Shown: positions 1-9,519 of the stretch, one piece after another
How positions within the stretch are numbered: position 1 is the stretch's first letter
Layout of the letters: each line of letters opens with the position of its first letter
NCBI GenBank assembly: GCA_947650365.1
Contig: OX393552.1
Span: forward strand, 23,161,981-23,225,980
Reading direction: 5' to 3'
From: Chamaelirium japonicum
Taxonomy: Eukaryota; Streptophyta; Magnoliopsida; Liliales; Melanthiaceae
DNA: 64,000 nt
Notes under the pieces: generated by a model
Seen by the model: only the letters and a program-made list of their open reading frames with translations
The model's database searches: none
Told to the model about the DNA's origin: nothing
Translations under genes and position numbers: made by a program

Positions 1-199
1 ACGAGATGAATATCGAAGGCCATGATATTTACCTAACCCTAGAAAACGGAAACCAACGTAATTTAAGGCTCCCCGTGGGTACATCGGATGCAACCCTCCG
101 CCTTTAAAACGAGGCCAAGTCCGTGTCTAGAGTTTTGCTCGTTGCCTCTCTTTCTCTTTCTAGGTCGATCTCTTCATCTAGGTCTAGGGTTTTGATCAG

Positions 200-234
<35 letters not shown>

Positions 235-417
235 GCTTAGGTCTATGGTTTTGATCGGCGCCTCTCTCTCTCATACCCTAATTGTTGGAAATAATAAAAA
301 AGGCTGCATTTTTTGTTTCCCCACAAACCCTAGATGGTTATATTTGTGATTCGATCTGGATTTGCTCGTCGCCTTTCTCTCATTGTCTAGGTCTATAGAC
401 TATAGTTTTGCTCGCTG

Positions 418-470
<53 letters not shown>

Positions 471-576
471 GGTCTAGGGTTTTGATCCGCACCTTTCTCT
501 CTCTCTGTGTCACAGCCTAGGTCTAGGGTTTTGATCGGCGCCTCTCTCTCTCTTTCATAGCCTAGGTCTAATCGGC

Positions 577-612
<36 letters not shown>

Positions 613-1060
613 CCTTAATTGATGGAAATCATCAAAATGGCTGCATTTTGTTTACCCACAAACCCTATATGGTTATATTTGTGATTCGATCTGTATTTCA
701 CTATTTTTTTTTTTTTCGTGATCCCCATTTTTTTTTTGTGGTTTTTCCCCTCTCTTCCATCTAAAGGTCGCCTAATATTGCAATTTTTTGCTGCTTGGTT
801 CCTTCGCAGCAACGAATCTATCATTAGGCCATATTGGTTCTACCTTTAGCTCTGGTGATCCTCTACCACCGTGTAGGATTCTCCAGTGACAAGGTAGATA
901 AATCCCCGAAATTTTCTTTTGGTTTTGATTTTAATTTTGAATGGTGTGATGTTGGGTGATGAAACAAATCAATCGGATTCCCAATGATCGCAACGAGATG
1001 ATCTTACAAACCAGCTACTTCTGACAAATCATGCCATTTCATCAGATTTTTTTTAATCAA
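1..1060. other. CT-rich leader-like DNA, no confident gene
   Basis: No coding region is recognised. The stretch resembles a plant 5' leader: blocks reading GGTCTAGGGTTTTGATC alternate with CT tracts at about 206-231, 419-471 and 575-611. A roughly 90-bp block at 275-365 recurs at 612-701 with several differences. A possible splice donor (AAG then GTAGAT) lies near 890, but no partner exon can be supported. It may be the first untranslated exon of a gene whose body I cannot identify, or repeat-derived DNA. Confidence 0.35.
275..701 (+). repeat. Diverged local direct duplication with CT tracts
   Basis: The block at 275-365 (ACCCTAATTG, GGCTGCATTT, CACAAACCCTA, GATTCGATCTG) is repeated at 612-701 in the same orientation, about 337 bp downstream. 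Both copies follow a CT tract and a GATCGGCGCC-like motif, so the whole unit of CT tract plus block was probably duplicated. Confidence 0.75.
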
Positions 1061-1764
1061 TTATGGTTTTAATGATGCATTTTTGTTTCTTATTGTCTAT
1101 TCTTATTAAAATATAAATATGTTTTGTATTTTTCTTTTGATTTTTGGTTATGATAGCCTGTGATGTGAGAAAATATTTGCTACTCTTGATTGGGGAATAA
1201 ACCCATGTGATGATCACATTCCATCAAGATCTCTGAGGCTTGCTTTTATTTATCCCTATTTGGGTTTTCTTCTCATTGGGGATTTTTTTTGGGGGGGATA
1301 AATTACACTTTACCCCCCTGAAGCTTAGGCCAAAATGGCTTAACCCCATGAAATTTATTTTTGTTTGTTCCAAATCGTTTTTTATAGTTTTAAATGTCTG
1401 CGCGTCAGCTACTAAATTTCCTCTTTTGGTAATTTCTATCGATTCAAAACTTAATTGGAGGTGGGGCATGATTTAGTTTTTATTGATTATAGCGGGCGGT
1501 GTTAAATCATTTATGTTACATTTTATTTTGTTGATGTTCAGGTCTGTCCTATAAGAGAATCCTGACTCCTCCACTGCTCATCCTTGTCGAGCCCGTGCTA
1601 GCGAATAGAGGAAGAAACCCAGCCCCTTGTTACATGCGACGAGAAGGTTGAGGAGCCGCCTCGGGGGACGTTAGAGATGGTCTTATGTGGAAGAGAAAAA
1701 AATCCATAGGTCAATGGTAATATGGGATCCAAAAACATTGGCTGGTTGTGATGCACCGGTCAGC

Positions 1765-1921
1765 GGTGGCTGCCGTCGAGATATGGTGCGATGCACCAAC
1801 CAAAGCGCCCCCATCTCGCATTGCATGGTCGCACCCCACCATCTCTCTTGACACGGCATGAGTAAGAAGGTGGTGGGGCTCCAGCTGGTGCATTGCACCC
1901 CATCTCGATGGCAGCCACCTT
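1765..1921. repeat. Small foldback (inverted repeat, MITE-like)
   Basis: GGTGGCTGCCGTCGAGAT at 1765 is mirrored by ATCTCGATGGCAGCCACC ending at 1921; the 34-bp arms differ by only a few bases and enclose about 90 bp. It lies inside the larger inverted repeat. No target-site duplication is evident. Confidence 0.65.
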
Positions 1922-2148
1922 CAATTGATGATTAGGAGGGAGGGGGTGGGTTCCCACGGCGGCAAACTAATATGGCCAGTGCACAGATACAAGTAAATTG
2001 CATGGAATATTTAAAACACATTAAAGGATAATTTTGTCCACAGATTTTTGGCGTCCTCTATATCAAGTCTTCTTATTCGTTTATATATTCAATTTGGCAC
2101 CTCTAAATAAATCCCTATTTCCAATCAATTTTGACTTGTTTATATAGG

Positions 2149-2525
2149 GGTATGTTAGGTTGAGTTGTGAGGTACTAGTTTAAAAAGTGAGATGCTCTGA
2201 CTTTACCTCTCTAGAAGTTTTAAAATTTGATGAAATTGGTGAGGGTCTTGTCTAGGGTAAGATGATCATTCTTATCAATTTTTATTAAATTCCAAAACTT
2301 CTAGGGTCATTAAATTGTCAAAGCAAAATCAACCTGTTAAAATTTGCTGATTTTGCTTCGACCGTATGACTTTGCTAGAAGTTTTGTAATTTGAAAAAAA
2401 AATTAATGAGGATGATCATTTTATCCTATACAATATCTTCGTCAAATTTCATCAAATTCTAAACCGGGTCAAAGTGAGCGCAGCTCACTTTTATCTCCGA
2501 TAGCTCACAACTCAATGTAACATTG
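2149..2525. mobile_element. Palindromic MITE, CTAGAAGTTTT core family, copy A
   Basis: The ends read TTGAGTTGTGAG and CTCACAACTCAA. The interior is a diverged palindrome containing CTAGAAGTTTT, AATTTGATGAAA and GATGATCATT twice in inverted order. The same core occurs at 2535-2850 and, in almost perfect form, at 60847-61214. Confidence 0.65.
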
Positions 2526-2534
2526 CTCTATATA

Positions 2535-2850
2535 TAGGGGAAATTGAGCTGCGCTCACTTTGACCCCACTAGAAGTTTTAGAATTTGGTAAGGGTGTTAT
2601 TTATGCTAAGGTGATCATCGTCATCCATTTTCATCAAATTCCAAAATGTCTAAGCGGTTAAATGGTCGAAACAACGTCTGCAGATTATAGCAGTGATTGC
2701 GGATGACAGATTTTTCTTCGACTATTTGATAACTCTAAAAGTTTTGGATTTTAATAAAAATTGATGAGGATAATTATATTATCCTAACAACACCTTCATC
2801 CAATTTTATCAAATTCTAAAATTTCTAGGGGGTGTAAAGTGATCAAATTC
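2535..2850. mobile_element. Palindromic MITE, CTAGAAGTTTT core family, copy B
   Basis: This is a second, more decayed copy immediately next to copy A. It begins near GCGCTCACTTTGACCCC and ends near TAGGGGGTGTAAAGTGATC, with the CTAGAAGTTTT / AAAACTTCTAG core mirrored about a centre near 2690. ATTCAATTTGGCACCT occurs on both sides of the A+B pair (about 2087 and 2866), so the pair may have been inserted or duplicated as one block. Confidence 0.55.
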
Positions 2851-3871
2851 TAAAACTTCACCATATTCAATTTGGCACCTTCAAAATAACACTGTTATAT
2901 GCAACTATTACAAACAGACAGTGGAGAGAAGAGGCTGTGAGGGTGACCCCTCCGTCATGGCAGATCAAGAGAGGAGGAGATGGTGATCTTGGGATTAAAA
3001 AAAAAGGGAAAGAGTTTATCTTAATATGGGGTTAGTGGGGTTGGAACTTAAACGAAAAATGTCACTGGGTTTATCATAATTTGGGTTGGTTAGAGGTGTC
3101 TTAGGCTAAGCACCCCAAAAGATATCAAGAGAAAACCCCTCAAGTTTTTCCAAAATCAGTTAAACATCCCCCCTCCCCTCCGAACCCCAACCCCCGCACA
3201 CGCACACACACATGCAATAATTAATAAAAAAATCGATCTTGTCCCTCTTCAATTAAGTTTTGGAACGATGGAAATTACCATGAGGAAACTTTGTAGCTGA
3301 TGTGTAGACATTTAAAGCGAATTTGGTCTAAGCTTTGAGGGAGAAAAGTGTAATTTACACCCCCAAAAAAATCCCCAATGAGAAAAAAACCCAAATAGGG
3401 ATAAATAAAAGCAAGCCTCAAAGTTGTGGGATGTGATCATCACGTGGGTTTATTCCCCCAATCAAGAGTAGCAATTATTTTCTCACATCACATGTTCTTA
3501 ATCATAACCAAAAATCAAAAGAAAAATGCAAAACATATTTATATTTTAATAAATATAGACAATAACAAAGAAAAATGCAGGTGCACACCTCAAGTTTAAC
3601 TTTAAGCTTATACTTTATTTTTGTGTTGAACAGATTTGTCTATATTATGCCTCGTTAATTACCGGTAAAAGTTTGTGCCTGTACTTTGGTGGCAACGTGC
3701 CTGATGGCTGCCATCAGGGTGTGAATCATGTGATGAGAGAGAGAGAGTACTAATTAACCTTCCAAAAAAAAAAATCAAATGGCTATTAAATACCATTGAA
3801 TAGTTATTTATAATCTTTATAGTAGGTTTTTAATAAGATTATGACAGAGCAGTATTCAGTGTGGAGAAATT

Positions 3872-4036
3872 CTATTCAGCCCAAAGGTTTTCTTGATTCC
3901 GCGCAGCCCAATTGACGTGGCAGCGTGCAACTGGTGGTGTAAAAGATTTAATTGTCGCTAGTGGATTTCAGCCATCAGTTGTATGCTGCCATGTCAATCA
4001 GGCTGACGGAATCGGAAAAAGCTTCAGGCTGAATAG
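3872..4036. mobile_element. TATTCAGCC-ended MITE, uninterrupted copy
   Basis: CTATTCAGCCCAAAGGTTTT at the left is mirrored by GCTTCAGGCTGAATAG at the right; the inverted arms extend about 70 bp through a GATTCCG block, a TTGACRTGGCAGC block and a CAACTGRTGG block. At 165 bp it is a typical small MITE. A second copy (43946-45289) is split by a hAT-type insertion. Confidence 0.75.
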
Positions 4037-5099
4037 CATCTCATTCAATGTGTGTGAGGGTTCCGTATTAATTCTCTCTCGTCCTCTCTTTTTCTGTAGA
4101 TTTTGATCGACGGCTAGATCTATCATGTCCCTTTTTGTCCTAGTCAGCTTGTGAACGACCTGTACCATGTATTATAGATGCCGTAAATGGTACATATAAT
4201 AGAGTAGCGAGTCCGTCCATACTGTAAGCTTACAGGGCTGATGCATCTACAGCTGTCAGTTCAGGCTGAGTGCCATTCACCTGTCCTGTTGCTTATCATT
4301 GGATGACTGTGATGAACCAGTGCATGCGCCTTACGGGATCATTTCGCTAGATAATATTCTATCGTAGCAACATGGTGGCACTAGAAAATTTTATAGATGC
4401 CTTGTTCAAGGAAATAAAGCATATGTAGCTCAAAGTTCCAACAATTTCTTTATAGCTATGCAAAAGCAGTTTTTTTTATAAATTTTTATGGGGCTGAGTC
4501 TATATACAGCCCACAAAATATCAAAGGCAGCACTAACATGTCCCCGTAATAGTACAAAGGTACTCCACGGCCATTGTTGCTCGTTGCTAGTCATGCGTAG
4601 GCTATTGTTGCTGCTGGCAACCCGATACCGTTGCTGTCGATAACCCACCACCACGGTCTCCTTCCTCCTCTTTTTCTTTCTTTTCCTCTTCTTCATTACC
4701 CTCTTTCCCTACTCCCCAAAAAAATCATGATGCTCAGCCATACCATGAGAAGGGAAAGAGAAGGAAGAATGGAATGAGGTAAATGAGTAAAGAGAATGAA
4801 AAATAAAGCATAAGCTTAAAGTTCCTGTTCAACATGATTATTGTGCTTGATCAGGTGAATGGAAATCTCACGTTCCCGTGGTAGGGACTTCACCACAATC
4901 TCTACCTGCCAACAACTTATTCTCGGTGAAGCGACCGACATCACCGAAGCTGTAAACTAGTTCTAGGTATACACAGAACTGGTTTACTGGGTCTCTCCAA
5001 ATATGGATCCACTATGCGCATCAGTGGCATACTGTGTTCCCTAGAGTCCTTATTATATATGAATTAACATAAACCAAAGTAGTATTCTAATTAAAGCAA
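4037..5099. other. Intergenic, nothing recognised
   Basis: The short ORFs on both strands look random. AATAAAGCATA followed by AAAGTTCC occurs near 4411 and again near 4802, hinting at an old duplication. No gene, RNA or complete element can be supported. Confidence 0.4.
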
Positions 5100-6049
5100 T
5101 AACCAGTCATCTTTATTAATGTTAATACAAAAAATCTACGCTCAAGACACACGAGCTACAATAGTTCCTACGGTCATCTCGTTGGTTGGAGAGGCATCTC
5201 GGAGGAAGGTAGGACTCAGAAGCCCTCATTTTCTGGCGATGCTCCATCAAAGTTCGGTCGTCCTTGAAATACAGCCGAGTTCTGGATCGATGTCCTCTGT
5301 TCCGAACCTCCCTCTGATAGTAAGGGTCGGAGGATGATTCAGAGCCGAGAGGCTTGGGTTGACGAGTTGACTCGTTGAGATGTTCCCAAACTGTCTGTCT
5401 AGGAGGGAGAGACGAGGGTCCCCTCGAAGAGGGCTCGAGGGACCATCAGGAGGTGTCAACGACGGACCGTCTGGAAAGAGCAGGGGACGGGTCAAGCGGC
5501 CAGCGGACGTCTGCTCTATTGCTGATACTAGTGGCTGACCGTGGGAGCCCAACTTTTGTTTCAACGTCGATCTATCGGAAGGAGTCTCTCTTGGCCATGA
5601 GCAACGTTCTGCTTTATTAGAGTGAGGAGTTAGAAGTCCTCTGCCAGAATCTGATACGTCGCCTGAGGGTCAGTGACAGGTGAGACGTGCATTTTCTTCA
5701 AACGTTGAGGAGTTACATCGGCAAGCTAAGGAGATTGTTGAGGTTGAGCCTGAGCGACGCGTTCAACCGACGGACGAATCTTTGAATCCACAGCGGGTTG
5801 CTACTCTTGGTGTAAGCTCGTTGCGAACCGACTACTCATTGAGTGAGTCGTCGGATGCTAAGCATATCGATGCATGTTGCTTCTCTCCGGTTGGTCCACG
5901 GGTCGTGTATTCGTCATTCTGGTGTAGCGATAGAGATAAACAGATTGCTCGGACAATCGATAGTTGATTGCTTGACTGAAAGAACTACGAAGTACGAAGG
6001 TCGCTAGTCGATAGGGAGAGATCCCACAGACGGTACCAAACTAGGGGGG

Positions 6050-6230
6050 GTTACAGTCGTCGTACGACTCCCCTCTAATAGTTGATTGAAGGGTAGAGTT
6101 TTAAATGCGGTGCTCTTGAACGGGAGTTACTCAAAGGTGCAGGGCTGTAAGGCGGAAATATAAGTATACTGGAAGCAGCGCACAGTAGCACACTGAGTTG
6201 TCGCGTGCGTAGCTGTCACACCAACACTGT

Positions 6231-6303
<73 letters not shown>

Positions 6304-7662
6304 GACACATGATGTGGTGACGAAGTTTGGCTGAAGTCTACATCTCCGTGCAGTAAGACGCAACCTTTGAATCCACTATCTCTAAAGAAATAGAGCTACT
6401 CTCGACATGCTAAGAAGTGCTTACACAGGTGAGCAGAGGGTGGAGAAGGGTTGACTGGAGTCTTAAAACCATAAGGTTTTAGGAGCTCTGGAAAACAGAA
6501 AGTGGGATGTGGAATAATGAATTACGGTCTGGTTTTTCCTCCTTGAATTATTTGTTGGGTCTGCTATTTATAGAGGTTTGGAAATACCGGGGGTGGGTTT
6601 TGGTAAATATCCGAGGGAATTTACCATACCCCTGATAATATGTGTAGAACCCTGGCAAGGCTGCGGGTCCTACTGTCGTCTCCGTGGGTCCCAGAAAGGG
6701 CTGCGGGTCCCACTGTCGTCCCCGTGGGTCCCATACAGGACAGCGGGTCCCACTGTCGTCCATGTGGGCCCCAGGCAGGGCGGCAGATGCTACTGTCGTG
6801 CTTGTGGGCCCCAGGCAGGGTTGCGGGTTTCACTGTCGGGCGTTGGCCAGATTTTGCACCCACAAAAACATAAGGTTTTAGGAGCTCTGGAAAACAGAAA
6901 GTGGGATGTGGAATAATGAATTACGGTCTGGTTTTTCCTCCTTGAATTATTTGTTGGGTCTGCTATTTATAGAGGTTTGGAAATACCGGGGGTGGGTTTT
7001 GGTAAATATCCGAGGGAATTTACCATACCCCTGATAATATGTGTAGAACCCTGGCAAGGCTGCGGGTCCTACTGTCGTCTCCGTGGGTCCCAGAAAGGGC
7101 TGCGGGTCCCACTGTCGTCCCCGTGGGTCCCATACAGGACAGCGGGTCCCACTGTCGTCCATGTGGGCCCCAGGCAGGGCGGCAGATGCTACTGTCGTGC
7201 TTGTGGGCCCCAGGCAGGGTTGCGGGTTTCACTGTCGGGCGTTGGCCAGATTTTGCACCCACAAAAACATAAGGTTTTAGGAGCTCTGGAAAACAGAAAG
7301 TGGGATGTGGAATAATGAATTACGGTCTGGTTTTTCCTCCTTGAATTATTTGTTGGGTCTGCTATTTATAGAGGTTTGGAAATACCGGGGGTGGGTTTTG
7401 GTAAATATCCGAGGGAATTTACCATACCCCTGATAATATGTGTAGAACCCTGGCAAGGCTGCGGGTCCTACTGTTGTCTCCGTGGGTCCCATAAAGGGTT
7501 GTGGGTCCCACTGTCGTCCCCGTGGGTCCCATACAGGACAACGGGTCCCACTGTCGTCCATGTGGGCCCCAGACAGGGCGGCAGATGCTACTGTCGTGCT
7601 CGTGGGCCCCAGGCAGGATTGCGGGTTTCACTGTCGGGCGTTGGCCAGATTTTGCACCCACA
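6050..7662 (-). repeat. LTR of the gypsy fossil, with TATA boxes
   Basis: On the minus strand the order is U3 with three 399-bp modules, then a GA tract (6236-6301) and the U5-like CACGGAGATGTAGACTTCAG block shared with the LTR near 38190. Each module contains CTATAAATAG on the minus strand (6564-6573, 6963-6972, 7362-7371), a strong plant TATA box. Confidence 0.65.
6236..6301. repeat. (GA)n microsatellite in the LTR
   Basis: About 33 GA units. The related LTR near 38150 has only a short AGAGTTGAGAG stretch at the same place, so the tract expanded in this copy. Confidence 0.95.
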
Positions 7663-7667
7663 AAAAC
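6471..7667 (-). repeat. Three tandem 399-bp repeats, each with five about-40-bp sub-repeats
   Basis: ATAAGGTTTTAGGAGC starts units at 6471 and 6870, and a third unit starts at 7269; the period is exactly 399 bp. Units 1 and 2 appear identical, and unit 3 has a handful of differences. Within each unit a roughly 40-bp sub-repeat (GCGGGTCCCACTGTCGTC and variants, then GTGGGYCCCA) occurs about five times. The array is in the U3 part of the LTR. Confidence 0.95.
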
Positions 7668-8504
7668 AAGTTTTGTTTATTTTTCTTTTCATTGCAAAGA
7701 ATATAATAGAGATGTTTGGTAAAGAGGGCACTTGTCAAAGTATATATATTAGATAGATTAGGTTTTAAATCTAAGCCCTTGATAATCATAATACCTAAAT
7801 CCAAAGGCTGTTGTTCAATGATTGTGTTAGATAGTGTCAGATCGGATCTTAATCGAATTGGATCAAGGTAAACCTAGATTCGATTCGATTATGTTTCAAA
7901 TAGAATCAGATCATTTTTAATCGGATATCAGATCAAAAAATTACTATCGGATCTGAATCAAGATCCGCTCCATTAACAGGCAGGTCTAGTACCACCAGGC
8001 CAAGAGCTCGTTGGTACCATTCGTGTGTGAAGCCGTGGATAGAGAACTAGGGCTTCATATGGGCCTCTATGGCTTTACGGAATAACGATGGGAGGAGTTG
8101 GGTCGCAGTAAGTCTCTATTGACCTAAATTTTAAAGCAAGGTTTTGGCCCATCTCCATAGACATTTATGTATAATCTTCTTCATGTCTTTCAACCCCTAC
8201 TCTTCTATTGATTTAGTAGTGTAACCTTGAAGGAAGGCATTTGACCAAGTAGGTCTCTATTGATACAAGCCCCACACATGTCCCAATACACCCCATTTCT
8301 TTGATAATTACTTCAACTTGCAGCATTCGAACCTTGCCTTTCTCTTTGTGAAGCAAGAGCTCATCCTACTTGCCCCATCTTGGGGTGTGCCTGTTATTTT
8401 GAACATCCCAATGTAGTCCAGAAAGTCCAAACTAAATCAACATATATTGTTAACTATGATCCATGTTAAATGAAGTCATACTTTAGTCTCTTAAGCACAC
8501 GCAC
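7668..8504. other. Intergenic, with a GATC-rich repeat remnant
   Basis: Around 7825-7990 the DNA is rich in GATCGGATC/GATTCGATT motifs and ends with CCATTAACAGGCAGGTCTAG; reversed, this is the common plant repeat ending AGRCCTGTTAATGG. A similar block lies at 15750-15970. Nothing else is recognised. Confidence 0.4.
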
Positions 8505-8515
8505 GGGGGGGGGGG

Positions 8516-8580
<65 letters not shown>
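8505..8580. repeat. (G)n then (AG)n microsatellite
   Basis: A run of 14 G is followed by about 31 AG units. Simple repeat. Confidence 0.95.
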
Positions 8581-8583
<3 letters not shown>

Positions 8584-8755
8584 TTTCTGTATTGATTATC
8601 ATACTACACAACAGTACCTCTCCTTATATAGGTACGAACGCATACCGTTACAATATCACTGAGCATATGGGACTTAAGTATGACTACATCTAACAAACCA
8701 CATTATCGGGAGTTCAAATCCCTTATTGCTCAACTAAAGGATTTATTCTTGCAGA

Positions 8756-8983
8756 TTGTTTGGTTCCGTGTAGTTGAAACTTATGCAGTTAACACTGCAC
8801 ATCCCGTCCATTTGATTCCGTGTAGTTGCCCAAAATCTACGCAGTTGTAACTCATGATTGACTGATTTTCTATAGAAAAGTGATAAAAACGGTGTACTTG
8901 AAACATGTAGCTTTTTGCTGTGTTCCAACTACAACAGTTGTGGCCCTACCGCACTCGTGTTCAAACTACAGCGAACCAAACAA
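8756..8983. mobile_element. TTGTTTGGTT-ended MITE, probably PIF/Harbinger-like
   Basis: TTGTTTGGTTCCGTGTAGTT at the left is mirrored by AACTACAGCGAACCAAACAA at the right (allowing an indel), 228 bp in all. GTTTGGTT-type ends are typical of Tourist-like elements. No clear 3-bp target duplication is seen. Confidence 0.55.
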
Positions 8984-9519
8984 GCTGTTAGCTATATCTT
9001 CGTTCGTTTTGATAAGTATGGTCATAAGAATGAACCTCTATAAGAGAAAAACATGGCCATGACCAAACTATCTAAACTCTTTAAGATCAACCATTGTTGC
9101 TCCATTCGCCATTAATCTCTAGCAAGGCTGCATCTTCCATCAATGCAACCTCCTCCTCTCCCTACTCGGGGCTTCGACCTCGTGTTGATCTTTCTTCTGA
9201 ACAACGCCTCGATTCGTACGATCCGTAGTCCTTCCTGCCGTTGCGGGATTCAACCCAATTCTTCATAGATTCTTCTTTGCTCAATCCCGAAATTTGAATA
9301 CAAACTACTCATGCATTGTGCTCTATCCTGTGATTCCATTTGAACAGACAAAGAAGCCCCTTCACAATTAAACAAACACTACTGAAGAGGTGAAAACTTT
9401 ATTTTTTGGGTACAAGAGGTGATCTTCTAACTCCCACTCACAACTCTGAAAATCCATGAATAATGAATTCAAAACCCCGGCCTCTGTAAATTTTATGTTC
9501 AGAATTTTCTACAACCACT
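8984..9519. other. 3' flank of the glucanase gene
   Basis: No gene is seen. TTTATT at about 9397, a possible AATAAA signal on the minus strand, would serve the glucanase gene, whose stop codon is at 9520. Confidence 0.4.

Larger units (their letters stand above)
1076..3579. mobile_element. 2.5-kb element or duplication with long terminal inverted repeats
   Basis: The left arm (about 1076-1470) is the reverse complement of the right arm (about 3233-3579) with moderate divergence; both read through TATTAAAATATAAATATG, CTACTCTTGATTGGGG and TTATCCCTATTTGGG. Inside each arm is the motif AAATTACACTTTACCCCC, seen again in the small elements at 44120 and 58013. Long inverted repeats of this kind fit a non-autonomous Mutator-like element or a foldback. 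No transposase is seen and no target-site duplication could be read, so the class is uncertain. Confidence 0.6.
5100..7662 (-). mobile_element. Ty3/gypsy LTR retrotransposon fossil (5' LTR plus gag-side internal DNA), broken
   Basis: Read on the minus strand, an LTR starts with TGTGGGTGCAAAATCTGG at 7662, runs through three promoter modules and a GA tract, and ends near 6050. Just inside it TTTGGTACCGTCTGTGGGA (6017-6046) matches the block that follows the 5' LTR in many plant gypsy elements. The DNA from about 6010 to 5100 is where the gag region is expected and has a weakly gag-like minus-strand reading, but no domain is certain. The element is broken. A related LTR lies at about 38050-38565. 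Near-identity of two LTR-internal repeats suggests that amplification at least is recent. Confidence 0.65.

Noticed and set aside
1683-1957. Minus-strand ORFs near 1.7-1.95 kb
   Set aside because: They cover the small foldback and read both arms; no conserved protein.
5375-5967. Plus-strand ORFs of 81 and 95 aa
   Set aside because: They lie antisense to the inferred gag-side region of a minus-strand gypsy fossil and match no family.
6548-7756. Repeated 65-126-aa ORFs on both strands
   Set aside because: Products of the 399-bp tandem repeat in the LTR; non-coding promoter DNA.
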